Source of the DNA: Nostoc sp. 'Peltigera membranacea cyanobiont' N6
GTDB taxonomy: Bacteria > Cyanobacteriota > Cyanobacteriia > Cyanobacteriales > Nostocaceae
Length of the DNA: 64,000 nucleotides
Assembly: GCF_002949735.1 (NCBI RefSeq)
Contig: NZ_CP026681.1
Span: 2,976,001-3,040,000 of the forward strand
Direction of reading: 5' to 3'
Below are positions 1 through 9,177 of this stretch, piece after piece. How positions within the stretch are numbered: position 1 is the first letter of the stretch; each line of letters begins with the position of its first letter. The position numbers and the translations under genes were made by a program. Below the pieces are notes generated by a model that had not been told where the DNA came from, searched no databases, and saw only the letters and a program-made list of their open reading frames with translations.

Positions 1-150
1 CTGCACCCTCTGCGTCTCTACGGTCAAAAAATTTTTATTGAACTATAGAGGCACAGATAACCGGGTTTAAGAGGTTACAGAAGAATTTATCGAGTAAGAT
101 TTTTACCTACCTTGAAAGGGCTAGTGCTATAAATAAATATGCCTGTACGA

Positions 151-726
151 TTATTTCCCTAGATTGCGCTTCATTTGTTCTAACTCATCTTGAGTTTCCC
201 AGCTACGGAACTGCTCTTCTAAGTCATCAAAACCACTAGAAGAACTACTAGTTTTATTTGACCAACCACTGGTTTCAAAACGCTGCTGAGTTTGCGCGTT
301 GTCGCGGGCTGTCTGTGCTTCGGCGGCTTTGGCTTGCACCTCCTGTCGGCGTTGCTGAATTTTGTGCAGTAGTTCTTGAGATTGGTTAATGCGTTCTTTC
401 AGCCCTTGCATGTGTCCCCACTTCTGATTTCCTTCGCGCAATAGGGCTGCTTCTCGCTCACCCGCAGCACTGGCTAAATCTTCTCTATTAGCGTTTTTGG
501 CTTTTTGAACGCGGATATGCCAACGCTGAATTTCTTGAGCGGTGGAGAGAATGTCTTCTTGCGATCGCTTCTCTTGTAATTGTAAATCTGCGATCAGCTT
601 TAACGTGTCTTCTTCTTGCTCACGCAGCTGTTCTAGCAGCGCCTCTAACTCCAAATGTGGATTGTTACGCAAGAATTCTTCTAAACGGTTTTCTAAAAAC
701 CGACTCAAATCATCAAATAAGCCCAC
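151..726 (-). CDS. TIGR04376 family coiled-coil protein
   Basis: This 191-residue protein starts MGLFDDLSRFLENRLEEFL and is almost wholly predicted helix, rich in Glu, Gln, Lys and Arg between residues 25 and 145, which points to a long coiled coil. The C-terminal part (about 150-191) has a Ser-rich linker and a short acidic helix. The opening and overall layout match the cyanobacterial TIGR04376 family as I remember it. The fold resembles PspA-like coiled coils, but no function is established. It has no signal peptide or membrane segment, so it is probably cytoplasmic. It is divergent from the DUF3131 gene, with about 150 bases between them to hold both promoters. Confidence 0.8.
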   Translation of the reverse strand: MGLFDDLSRFLENRLEEFLRNNPHLELEALLEQLREQEEDTLKLIADLQLQEKRSQEDILSTAQEIQRWHIRVQKAKNANREDLASAAGEREAALLREGNQKWGHMQGLKERINQSQELLHKIQQRRQEVQAKAAEAQTARDNAQTQQRFETSGWSNKTSSSSSGFDDLEEQFRSWETQDELEQMKRNLGK

Positions 727-876
727 TGCTAGAACTCCAGAGATCGGGTGCGTGACTATTTTATTGTAGTAGTCCGGTGGGCTTTCGGGTGTTAGTTATA
801 TTTCAAAGTTGGGAAGAATGTATTTGGTGAAACTACGCAAATAACGCTGACTTATAAAATAAGGCATTAATTAAGT

Positions 877-2394
877 ATGAGTTCAGATTTTCAACCACCA
901 CCTAAGAACTTGTCCATGCTAGCTACTGTAGGAGGAGTAGTTACGGCTGTAATAGCGATCGCAATTTTGAATGTTTGGTCTAAGCAACTTTCTAAGGCTT
1001 CGATAGAAAAACCTGAAGTCTCAACATCCGAAACCGCTTCACGCCAGTTGGTACAACCAAAGAAACCCGAAAGCGCTGTCTCTGGTGCTAAAGCAACCGA
1101 AATAGTTGCTAGCCTTGATGCTAAATCTGTAGTTTTACCAGGTCAATCCATTCCCAAAAACCAACTCACAGTAGCCATAATTCCTTATGTTGCTCCGGGA
1201 GTGGGAAAACTGACTTCAGAGGAAACGAAAACTGCACGTATTGCTTGGTCATACTTCCAGCGCAACTGGAATGATGAAACTGGCTTGGTCAATTCCGTTG
1301 ATGGCTTTGCCTCTGTCAGTATGTGGGATCAGACAGGCGCGATCGCAGCCTTAGTTAGTGCCAGAGAACTTAATATTGTGCCTGCGGCTGAATTTGAAGC
1401 CAAAATGAGCAAAATGTTGAAAACACTGGCATCAATGCCCTTATACAAAGGTGAACTACCCAACAAAGTCTACAATGCCAAAACCCTTGTCCCCGTTAAT
1501 TATGGTCAACTAGAAAAACGCGAAGAAATTGGTTGGTCAGCCATCGATTTAGGGCGGATGGCAATCTGGCTGAAAGTTGTCGGGGCAAAGTATCCACAAT
1601 TGCGACTAGAAACAGAAGCAGTTTGGAAAAGTTGGCAAGTCAAGCGTCTTACCAAAAATGGGCAAATGTACGGTACTGCCGTTATTAAAGGTAAAGAACA
1701 ATACAACCAAGAAGGGCGCTTGGGCTATGAGAATTATGCTGCTTATGGTTTAAAGCTTTGGGGCTTGAATGTTACACAAGCATTGGATTATCAGACCAAT
1801 GCTGCCTTTGTCAATCTTTACGGACAGGGAATTCCTTACGATCGCCGCGACTTTAAAAACTCTGGAGCTAACAACTATGTTCTCAGCGAACCCTACATTT
1901 TAGATGGCATCGAAACTGGATTTCAAGCTTTGCCAAAAGCTTATGCCGATCGGATTTTAGCTGCTCAAGCAGCACGTTATGAAGCCACACAACAATTAAC
2001 TGCTGTCACCGAAGATAACTTAGATCGTCCGCCATACTTTGTTTACAGCAGCTTGTTTGTGAACGGAGAACCTTGGGCAACTATCACAGATACCCAACAA
2101 AAACACAACGATTTGCGATTTCTCAGTGCCAAAGCTGCGATCGGCTGGCATGTACTTTACAACACTAATTACACTAGTCAGTTATTTAATTTTGTCCAAG
2201 CTAACCTTAACTCTAAAGATGGTTGGTATAACGGCTTTTATGAATCTCTCCATCAGCCGAATAAAACTCTCACCGCTAACAATAATGGCGTGATTTTAGA
2301 AAGCTTACTGTATAAACAGGTCGGACAACCACTTACCGTTTGGGCAGGGGTTAAAAGTCAGAAGTTAACCCAGAGGGCTATTAGAACACCGTAA
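877..2394 (+). CDS. DUF3131 domain-containing membrane-anchored protein
   Basis: The 505-residue product has one N-terminal membrane segment (about residues 13-33), then a linker of about 70 residues rich in Ser, Lys and Glu. A large domain from about residue 110 onward is rich in Trp, Tyr and Asn. Motifs such as ARIAWSYFQRNWN, followed by a segment running DGFASVSMWDQ, are typical of DUF3131, a family related in fold to (alpha/alpha)6 glycoside-processing domains. The domain should face the periplasm, anchored by the single segment. Family function is poorly known; a role in envelope polysaccharide is an inference from fold only. Nothing is broken, and the length is usual for cyanobacterial members. 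Confidence 0.82.
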   Translation: MSSDFQPPPKNLSMLATVGGVVTAVIAIAILNVWSKQLSKASIEKPEVSTSETASRQLVQPKKPESAVSGAKATEIVASLDAKSVVLPGQSIPKNQLTVAIIPYVAPGVGKLTSEETKTARIAWSYFQRNWNDETGLVNSVDGFASVSMWDQTGAIAALVSARELNIVPAAEFEAKMSKMLKTLASMPLYKGELPNKVYNAKTLVPVNYGQLEKREEIGWSAIDLGRMAIWLKVVGAKYPQLRLETEAVWKSWQVKRLTKNGQMYGTAVIKGKEQYNQEGRLGYENYAAYGLKLWGLNVTQALDYQTNAAFVNLYGQGIPYDRRDFKNSGANNYVLSEPYILDGIETGFQALPKAYADRILAAQAARYEATQQLTAVTEDNLDRPPYFVYSSLFVNGEPWATITDTQQKHNDLRFLSAKAAIGWHVLYNTNYTSQLFNFVQANLNSKDGWYNGFYESLHQPNKTLTANNNGVILESLLYKQVGQPLTVWAGVKSQKLTQRAIRTP

Positions 2395-2651
2395 GCTACA
2401 GATGAGATTATAAGACCATGAAAAAGCTGACCTTGCATAGAAGTATAAATTATTCATGGTTTCGTCACAGTTTTGTAATGCCTCTGTCAATATGCCGTGC
2501 GATAGTAAAGCTCTGAGTTAAAAAATAGACTAGCCCCATAGCAAATCCACACACCAGAATCGAGCGAAAAGAATCGCTATCAGATACAAGTCCTCATAGC
2601 ATGAATCTTCAAATCAAAATTGCAAAATTATAGTTTAGAAGGAACAAAAAG

Positions 2652-3059
2652 ATGAATTGGAAACTGCTTGCTTTGATCCCTGTTTTGACTTTAGCTACTG
2701 CTGTACCTGCTTACTCTTTAACTAATAATAAAAGCCACAATCGGATTGCTGCGACTCAAGTGGCACAAAATCCTCAGCAAGGCAATATAATGAAAAAGCC
2801 TAATGCTATGCACAAGTCTAATGGTATGGTAAACCATAGTAGAGCTATGGCAAACCATAGTACCGCACTCACAGTAGGTAGCAGGGGAGAAGCAGTCAAA
2901 ACTGCTCAGAATGCTTTAAAACAACAAGGATTCTATACTGCAAATGTGAATGGTGTCTTTGATAATAAGACACGTTCAGCAGTGATCAAATTTCAGAAGT
3001 CTAAAGGATTAAGAGCAGACGGCATACTTGGACACCGGACTTTGGCTGCTCTCAAATAA
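2652..3059 (+). CDS. Exported peptidoglycan-binding domain protein
   Basis: A 135-residue secreted protein. Residues 1-22 form a signal peptide (Lys, then a hydrophobic stretch ending near AVPAYS). A low-complexity linker at about 45-72 is rich in Asn, His, Met and Lys and contains near-repeats (KPNAMHKSNGM, VNHSRAMANHS). A PG_binding_1 domain fills about 76-134, with the family pattern GSRGEAVKTAQNALKQQGFY, then NGVFDNKTRSAVIKFQ and ADGILGHRTLAAL. A good ribosome site (AGAAGGA) sits 8-14 bases before the ATG. It has no catalytic domain, so it likely only binds cell wall. A strong terminator hairpin lies 84 bases downstream. Confidence 0.88.
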   Translation: MNWKLLALIPVLTLATAVPAYSLTNNKSHNRIAATQVAQNPQQGNIMKKPNAMHKSNGMVNHSRAMANHSTALTVGSRGEAVKTAQNALKQQGFYTANVNGVFDNKTRSAVIKFQKSKGLRADGILGHRTLAALK

Positions 3060-3142
3060 GATGATTTACTTAACTTGTTTACTAGAGTTAAGTAAAACTA
3101 CTAAACAACGCCAACTTTGATACAGGTCATAAAAGAACGATC

Positions 3143-3175
3143 AAAAACTCCACCCACTTGCGGGATGGAGTTTTT
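3143..3175 (+). terminator. Rho-independent terminator
   Basis: The arms AAAAACTCCACCC and GGGATGGAGTTTTT pair around a 6-base loop, with one bulged A. The oligo-T follows directly. It lies downstream of the peptidoglycan-binding gene. Because the left arm begins with A's, it could also work from the other strand. Confidence 0.8.
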
Positions 3176-3275
3176 GGGCATGGAGCATATTAAATCAACC
3201 TTTTTTATCTGGATATTGTCTACGACTATCTCGTAGGCATTTTAATATTTTTATAACTTATGCAAAACTACATAT

Positions 3276-3343
3276 ATAGGAATCCGGTTTGATATTATGA
3301 AAATACACGTAGGATGTGTTAGCGACAGCGTAACGCATCAAAC
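3276..3343. repeat. Half-copy of small inverted-repeat element, family A
   Basis: The segment repeats the left end and first arm of the element at 3373-3532: ATAGGAATCCGGTTTGAT, then a block with GTAGGATGTGTTAGCG and the GTAACGCATC arm. The right half is missing, so it is a truncated copy lying directly before the full one. Confidence 0.6.
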
Positions 3344-3372
3344 CCGTGATAATATGGAAAACTAGATATAAT

Positions 3373-3532
3373 ATAGGAATCCGGTTTGATTGCTGAAAAA
3401 ATATGTAGGGTGTGTTAGCGATAGCGTAACGCACCTAACCATAGATCGTGGTGCGTTACGAACTCCGTTCTAACACACCCTACAATAGATAATTTTGTTC
3501 AAAAATCAAATAGTAATCCTATTAGTAGGGGT
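3373..3532. mobile_element. Small inverted-repeat element (MITE-like), family A copy 1
   Basis: About 160 bases with no coding capacity. The ends are imperfect inverted repeats: ATAGGAATCCGGTTTGATT on the left, and the reverse complement of the right end reads ATAGGATTACTATTTGATTT. Inside are two long complementary arms (GTAGGGTGTGTTAG with CTAACACACCCTAC, and CGTAACGCACC with GGTGCGTTACG). Related copies lie at 34876-35025 and 42578-42824. With the half-copy it fills most of the 548-base gap between 3060 and 3607; no gene is visible there. Confidence 0.75.
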
Positions 3533-3607
3533 AATTCATGAATTGTCCCTACCGGAAAATCTTGGATTAAAAATAAAAGCTGTTTACCTTATGAAAAAGT
3601 TCTTACT

Positions 3608-5884
3608 TTATTCTTGTAGGCGAGCAATTACACAGTGCATAACTTTAATTTCATTAACAATTCGATCCAGTTCTGTGGATAAGGGAGTTTGTTCTCGAAC
3701 GGCTTGTAATGTGGAAGTTAAAGTCTGGGAATTTGTGGCAATTTCTGATAACCGAGCGGTATGTAGCTGCTCAATTTGGTTGTGAATTACTTCAAGATAG
3801 CTATCTAATGCTGGTAACGGTTGGGGTGACTGTCCTTGCCCAAGGGCATCTGCTAAGTTTTCCAAAATTTGGATAATGCTATCGGTAAGTAGCTTGAGTT
3901 CTGTAAATTGGTACTCGCCGCTAAATTCCCGCTTATGTTCTGCCAGAGTTGTAACTGAACTGAAAAAGCCACGAATATATGTTATCAGCGTCATTACAGG
4001 TTCAATTTCTCCCTGAATGTGACGCGGTTCGCTGAACAATCGTTGAGCAGCTGCGTTAGCGTTGACGTTTTCTAGTGCCGCTTGATGGCGTAGCATATTT
4101 ATAGATGCATCCGGTTGTAGATGCAGATAATTAGCAATAACCTGTTGAAAGTAGGCAAGATTGGCTCGAATTGTCTTTTCCAGTTGTGCGGGAAGTTGTT
4201 GTCGTTCCCAACTGGGAAAAAGTAAATAGCTGCCAAGCAATGCTAAGACACCCCCAATTAAGCTATCGACGATCCGCAATACTCCAATTTCCCAGCCACC
4301 CTCACTAATTAAGTTGAGTAGTAAGATAATGGCAGGAGTTAGCAAAATAATAAATATGCTGTAACTTAACGATCGCACCGCCATCGCAACAAACACCAGA
4401 AACAAAAAACAAACCGCAATTGCTAATGTATTCTTAAGCAGTAAAACCAAAGTAATACCAATAATCCCACCGAAAATAGTCCCAAAAACTCTTTGTACTG
4501 TCGTCTCAGACGTTCCCCCAAAGTTTGGTTTGAGTGCAACTAAAGCCGTTAGCGTTATCCAGTAACCTCTAGGTAGTGGCAATATTGAGGCAAGTAATTC
4601 AGCGAAGGTGACGATCAGTGCGAGGCGCAACGCATGACGAAAGAGGACTGACTCAAAAGTGAAGTTCTGCCGCAATGTATCAATAATTGCAATAGGCTCT
4701 GACTGGGCTGGAGGAGAAATATCTCGCTGGGTAATACTGCTCTGTTTTCCCTGGATTAAATCTGTTACAACATCAGCATCAGTATGAACTTGCTGTGCTA
4801 ACTTTGTCAGGCTGGCTGTAATCTTCCTAATGTTGACTACATCGGGATATTCATCTATCTGAAGATTTATCGTTTGATTGAAGACTTGAGCGCGGAGAAC
4901 TTCCCATCGGTACTCTAGTGCTTCAACTGTCCGATCTAGATCCCCTAAATGAACTGAGTTTTTTCCTTTATATATCGCTTCTGATAACATTTGTAGAGCA
5001 ATTGCCAACTGTTCTATCACTTGCTGAATTTCTTCCTGCAATCGATAAAATAGTTGATGTTCGGATGCGATCGCTAACAGTTCGCTCAGTGCCACAATCG
5101 AATTGACAAGTTGATTGACATCCTCAATTAATACGAGTAACTGATTTCCCCGCAGAGTAGCTCCTCTCTGCCTAGTCCAAATAGTTGTCCAGACACTACG
5201 AGCAGATGTCAAATCCTGGATGACAGTATCTTGAGCTTGTAAAAATTGCCGTGTCCACTCCTGACGCTCATCTGGGTTTACTCCTCTCTGGCTTGCCAAG
5301 TTTACAAATTGGCTCAACGAGAGATAACAGTTAGCAACTATCTGCATTGCCGGCACATCAGGACGCACCGCCCATAACCCTAATAACAAAAAACTTGTCC
5401 ACGCGCCACCAGCCAGACATAGGGCACAGTGCAGGATAAGAGTAGACCAATTAGAAAATGAAGCAAATTTAGCAAGGGAGATGACAAACATGATTGATGT
5501 AATCAAGCTGACAGATGCAGCCACATTCCCATAGAGACTTGCTAAACCTGCGATAAATATTACTAAGAAAGTTGTCGGGATAGCTAACCAGAGATTATTA
5601 CTAACCAAACTGGCGATTAGGAACATTAGAGTTACCCCAATCGTAGCTGCTATCATAGCAGTCGCTCTCTGGCGATAGGCTCCGTCAACATTTACCATTC
5701 CAACAAACCAAGCAGCCATTGTAGCGATCGCACTTTCAGCCGCATGATTAGTCATGATGCCAATTCCAATGGGGACACCCAAGATGAAAAGGCTACGCAA
5801 TCCTGATAAAATGGCGGGCTTACCTGGCTTGAGTTGAAACTGCTGCAACAACCAACTGAGAGGACGTTTATCTGTAGATTGCAT
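3608..5884 (-). CDS. FUSC family inner-membrane protein (YccS/aromatic-acid exporter type)
   Basis: The 758-residue protein has the duplicated FUSC layout: an N-terminal block of about five membrane segments (about 27-175), a helical cytoplasmic region (about 175-410), a second membrane block (about 415-565) and a cytoplasmic tail. The second block carries the FUSC_2 pattern PRGYWITLTALVALKPNFGGT followed by RVFGTIFGGIIG. Relatives include E. coli YccS/YhfK and AaeB; proposed roles are export of aromatic acids or other small molecules. Substrate cannot be read from sequence. No membrane-fusion partner is adjacent, unlike AaeAB. Length is normal for the family. Confidence 0.85.
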   Translation of the reverse strand: MQSTDKRPLSWLLQQFQLKPGKPAILSGLRSLFILGVPIGIGIMTNHAAESAIATMAAWFVGMVNVDGAYRQRATAMIAATIGVTLMFLIASLVSNNLWLAIPTTFLVIFIAGLASLYGNVAASVSLITSIMFVISLAKFASFSNWSTLILHCALCLAGGAWTSFLLLGLWAVRPDVPAMQIVANCYLSLSQFVNLASQRGVNPDERQEWTRQFLQAQDTVIQDLTSARSVWTTIWTRQRGATLRGNQLLVLIEDVNQLVNSIVALSELLAIASEHQLFYRLQEEIQQVIEQLAIALQMLSEAIYKGKNSVHLGDLDRTVEALEYRWEVLRAQVFNQTINLQIDEYPDVVNIRKITASLTKLAQQVHTDADVVTDLIQGKQSSITQRDISPPAQSEPIAIIDTLRQNFTFESVLFRHALRLALIVTFAELLASILPLPRGYWITLTALVALKPNFGGTSETTVQRVFGTIFGGIIGITLVLLLKNTLAIAVCFLFLVFVAMAVRSLSYSIFIILLTPAIILLLNLISEGGWEIGVLRIVDSLIGGVLALLGSYLLFPSWERQQLPAQLEKTIRANLAYFQQVIANYLHLQPDASINMLRHQAALENVNANAAAQRLFSEPRHIQGEIEPVMTLITYIRGFFSSVTTLAEHKREFSGEYQFTELKLLTDSIIQILENLADALGQGQSPQPLPALDSYLEVIHNQIEQLHTARLSEIATNSQTLTSTLQAVREQTPLSTELDRIVNEIKVMHCVIARLQE

Positions 5885-6079
5885 TATTTAAGCTGGCGAC
5901 TATAAACAAACCAGATCGCCTCTTACAGCATTTTAAACAAAATCACATCTATATTAACTTTCCCGTTCACTGGTGTATCAATGCAGAGAAACAAGGGGAT
6001 TTTACCCCTCGTTTGAAACCTGCTAAGACAAGTAAAGTCTCGTATAGACGCGGTTTCTAACCGCCTATTTCACGTTAAT

Positions 6080-6259
6080 TTAGAGGATGCCCCAAAAATG
6101 GAGTAAACCTTGACCAGAAAAAGCTTCAATCAAAATTGCAGATAGAAAACCAATCATTGCAAGCCGACCGTTCCAATTTTCACTCTGAGGAGTGAAGCCA
6201 AAACGCACTGCATTAGGATCTTCTGAAACAATAGGCGCAGAATTCTTAAAACCTGTCAT
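6080..6259 (-). CDS. hli: High-light-inducible protein (one-helix chlorophyll-binding HliP)
   Basis: This small protein carries the chlorophyll a/b-binding motif in one membrane helix: ENWNGRLAMIGFLSAILIE, with the conserved E..NGR.AM.GF pattern. HliPs sit in the thylakoid membrane, bind chlorophyll and carotenoid and protect photosystem assembly intermediates under light stress. I chose the ATG at 6259 (MTGFKNS, 59 residues) over the one at 6280 because GGAG lies 8 bases before it. The gene stands alone between the FUSC gene and a palindromic repeat. A light-regulated promoter would be expected, but I could not identify one. Confidence 0.9.
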   Translation of the reverse strand: MTGFKNSAPIVSEDPNAVRFGFTPQSENWNGRLAMIGFLSAILIEAFSGQGLLHFWGIL

Positions 6260-6378
6260 CAGTAAAACTCCAAAGTTCAAATTTTGTAGCAGTTGTAACT
6301 GTCTGTAAAGTAATGTAACAGATGTTTAAAAAAATGCAACATTGAGTCAATAAAGAAAAGCTGAAAATAATACGATCC

Positions 6379-6449
6379 TAAAGACGCGATAAATCGCTGT
6401 CTCTACAATAATCAGTCCTTTGTAGAGACGGCGATTTATCGCGTCTCTT
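6379..6449. repeat. Palindromic repeat with GCGATAAATCGC arms
   Basis: The arms AGACGCGATAAATCGC and GCGATTTATCGCGTCT are nearly perfect inverted copies around GTCTCTACAA/TTGTAGAGAC and a short centre. The same arm (GAGACGCGATAAATCGCCG) recurs at 42753-42771 inside another element. It lies between the convergent ends of hli upstream sequence and the AraC gene. At 6443-6459 the sequence CTTAACCGAACAGTATT resembles the end of the family I element at 32210-32332. Confidence 0.65.
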
Positions 6450-6466
6450 ACCTTAACCGAACAGTA

Positions 6467-7390
6467 TTACCCTAAATTGCTTCGCAGCTTGGCGATGTCA
6501 CGATGCGGGGGAATACCAAATAGTTTTTTATATTCCCGGCTGAAATAAGATGCGTCATCGTAACCGACGCGAAAGCTGGCGCTCGCCACGTCCATGTTTT
6601 CGCCGAGCATCAGACGGCGTGCTTCCTGAAGCCGTATTTGTTTCTGGAACTGCAAGGGACTCATTGCCGTAACAGACTTGAAATGAGAGTGAAAGCCTGA
6701 TACGCTCATGCCGAGTTCGCGGGCTGTATCTTCGATTTTCAACGGCCGATCGATGTTCTCGCGGATTTGCTTGACCACCCTGGAGATGCGCTGCGCGTCG
6801 CCTTCGGTAGCGATCAACTGACCCAGCCGTGCGCTCTGTTTTCCCTTTAAAAGCCGATAGACGATCTCGCGGATGATTAGCGGCGCGAGAAACTTCATTT
6901 CGTCCGGCGTGTCAAATAGTTTCACCAATTTGACGACTGCATCGAGTAAATCGGCATCAACTGGGCTAACATCCATCGCCTTGACTCCGGCATCGCTTTT
7001 TTTTGTTTTGATGCCGGATTCAATCATCACCGCAGCAACAAGTGCCGGATCGAGGTCTATCCGAAGATTCAAATAAGGTTTTTCCTCGGATGCTTCGACG
7101 ACATTACTCATAATCGGCAAATCAAGCGTCGAGATTAAGTAATGACCGGAATCATAGTGAAATAATTCACCGTTCAAAAGCACATCCTTGCTGCCCTGCG
7201 CGATGACGCAGAAGGCGGGCTTTAATACGGATATCTGGCTCTCGGTCGGTTTCGAAGATTGATATATGAAAATGCCCGGAAACACTTCCAAAAGGCTGTT
7301 TTGGAGAGCGAGACGAATCATTCTTTCGATCAAATCCTCCCGATTGATCTGCATCTTCCGCTTTTCAAATTCGGCTTCTTTTTGGTTCAT
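6467..7390 (-). CDS. AraC-family transcriptional regulator
   Basis: A 307-residue regulator. Residues about 30-190 match the AraC_N type sensor domain (KPAFCVIAQGSKDVLLNG, then YLISTLDLPIMSNV). Residues about 205-300 hold two HTH motifs of the AraC DNA-binding domain (IEDTARELGMSVSGFHSHFK, then SFRVGYDDASYFSREYKKLFG). Its codons are richer in GCG, CGC and GAT/GCC than its neighbours, which suggests transfer from a higher-GC donor. It is divergent from the hydrolase at 7632, with about 240 bases between, the usual place for a regulator-target pair. An alternative start at 7353 (MQINRED) would trim 12 residues. Confidence 0.88.
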   Translation of the reverse strand: MNQKEAEFEKRKMQINREDLIERMIRLALQNSLLEVFPGIFIYQSSKPTESQISVLKPAFCVIAQGSKDVLLNGELFHYDSGHYLISTLDLPIMSNVVEASEEKPYLNLRIDLDPALVAAVMIESGIKTKKSDAGVKAMDVSPVDADLLDAVVKLVKLFDTPDEMKFLAPLIIREIVYRLLKGKQSARLGQLIATEGDAQRISRVVKQIRENIDRPLKIEDTARELGMSVSGFHSHFKSVTAMSPLQFQKQIRLQEARRLMLGENMDVASASFRVGYDDASYFSREYKKLFGIPPHRDIAKLRSNLG

Positions 7391-7631
7391 AAATTCATCT
7401 TAAATGCTTTGTTTCTCTTCAGCACGTGACGCGGCGGATTTTTGGAGAATTGTCCGGTTTTTTTCGATGAACGTCCTTACACTATCCGTTTTCACGCCCG
7501 TACAATTGAACTCATACAGCAAACGATAGAAACGCTGCTGATAAAAAGCAGATTAATATTTGGAGAAATTTAAGATTAATAGAGCAATAATTTCAATCTA
7601 TAAATCTGATAATGAAAAGGATAAAAATTAT

Positions 7632-8708
7632 ATGAAACATATATTAATTCTAGGGATGATGACTCTTATGATAAGCGGGCATTCTTACACACAAGCAGAA
7701 CAAAAAGAACAATCAAAAGCAACAAAAGAAATGGAACAAATAACACCACAAGGATATACAACTTTTAAGGTAAGCGACAACGTTACGATGTATAAGGTTA
7801 CTTTTAAAAACCAATACAAAATGAATGTTGCAGGACATCTATTTATTCCCAAGAATTTAGATCAAAGTAAAAAACATTCGGCGATCGTTGTTGGGCATCC
7901 TATGGGAGCAGTAAAAGAACAAAGTGCCAACGTGTATGCTGCAAATATGGCTGAACGAGGGTTTGTGACTTTATCTCTTGACTTGTCTTTCTGGGGTGAA
8001 AGTGAGGGCGAACCACGCAACGCTGTTGCGCCTGATATTTATTCTGAAGATTTCAGTGCAGCAGTTGACTTTCTTGGGACGCGTCCATTTATTGACAGAA
8101 ACCGAATCGGAATAATTGGAATTTGTGGTAGCGGCAGCTTTGTGATCAGTGCCGCTAAAATTGATCCGCGAATGAAAGCGATCGCAACTGTCAGCATGTA
8201 CGATATGGGAGCAGCCAACCGAAATGCACTTAACCATTCGCTGACCCTTGAGCAGAGAAAGAAAATCCAGTCCGAGGCTGCAAAGCAACGTTATGTAGAG
8301 TTTACCGATGGTGAAACCAAATACACGGGTGGAACTGTACATAAGTTAGATGAAAACACACACCCTATCCAGCGTGAGTTTTATGATTTCTACCGTACAC
8401 CGAGAGGTGAATACACGCCTAAAGGAGGATCGCCGGAACTCACAACGCACCCGACGCTAAGTAGTAACGTTAAGTTTATGAATTTTTATCCGTTTAATGA
8501 TATAGAAACGATTTCCCCTCGTCCTATGCTTTTCATCACGGGCGATAAAGCTCACTCAAGAGAGTTTAGTGAGGATGCCTACAAACGTGCAGCCGAACCC
8601 AAAGAATTGTATATCATTCCGAAAGCAGGACACGTTGATTTATATGACAGAGTTGAGTTAATTCCCTTTGATAAACTCACGTCATTTTTTACCGAACATT
8701 TAAAGTAA
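7632..8708 (+). CDS. Exported alpha/beta hydrolase, dienelactone-hydrolase-like
   Basis: A 358-residue exported hydrolase. I take the ATG at 7632 because AAAAGGA lies just upstream and the reading then begins with a clear signal peptide (MKHILILGMMTLMISG); the longer TTG start at 7560 would bury it. The nucleophile elbow reads G-I-C-G-S, placing Cys where most family members have Ser, as in dienelactone hydrolase. A likely acid lies in FITGDKAHS and the histidine in IPKAGHVDLYD. Substrate unknown. It is probably controlled by the divergent AraC gene. Base composition is AT-rich, unlike the AraC gene, so the two may have different histories. A terminator hairpin follows. Confidence 0.8.
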   Translation: MKHILILGMMTLMISGHSYTQAEQKEQSKATKEMEQITPQGYTTFKVSDNVTMYKVTFKNQYKMNVAGHLFIPKNLDQSKKHSAIVVGHPMGAVKEQSANVYAANMAERGFVTLSLDLSFWGESEGEPRNAVAPDIYSEDFSAAVDFLGTRPFIDRNRIGIIGICGSGSFVISAAKIDPRMKAIATVSMYDMGAANRNALNHSLTLEQRKKIQSEAAKQRYVEFTDGETKYTGGTVHKLDENTHPIQREFYDFYRTPRGEYTPKGGSPELTTHPTLSSNVKFMNFYPFNDIETISPRPMLFITGDKAHSREFSEDAYKRAAEPKELYIIPKAGHVDLYDRVELIPFDKLTSFFTEHLK

Positions 8709-8743
8709 CGTGAGTTTGGCATAAGAACCGAATAATTATTGAA

Positions 8744-8780
8744 GAAACTGTCGTTTGAGATACAACGACGGTTTCTTTTC
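8744..8780 (+). terminator. Rho-independent terminator after the hydrolase
   Basis: GAAACTGTCGTT pairs with AACGACGGTTTC (one G-T pair) around a 7-9 base loop and is followed by TTTT. It begins 36 bases after the hydrolase stop codon. The remaining gap up to 9177 holds no gene or repeat that I can identify. Confidence 0.8.
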
Positions 8781-9177
8781 AAGTAATTTCAACGCTCATA
8801 TAATTCCTTTCCCTGTTTATATGCAACATCAGCCGCAGCCTGAGTTGCAGTATTTGTCTGCGTCATTACTGCCTAGCAGTTGCCAGATTTGATTCTGAAA
8901 ATAGCAAAATGCTGGTAAAAATAATAATAGTGCGACCTGTTACAAATGGTAAAAATTGCCATTGTCTTGAGTCACATATCTTAAATTTAGTCATGTATAT
9001 CTGCGGTTTTTGTAGGTCATCAGATTTAAAATTCCCAAAATAAACCGCAAAACCGTAGGTTCACTCATTGTATATAACTTGAGTTGATTCAGTCTGGCGA
9101 TCGCAGTAATGGTGAGTTAAACTGCGTTTGATCAGGGAAAATTGCATCAGATTATACTTAAGTAGTACTTGAAATTT

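Noticed and set aside
3495..3785. Plus-strand frame of 96 codons
   Set aside because: It overlaps a family A element and the end of the FUSC gene and has no coding character.
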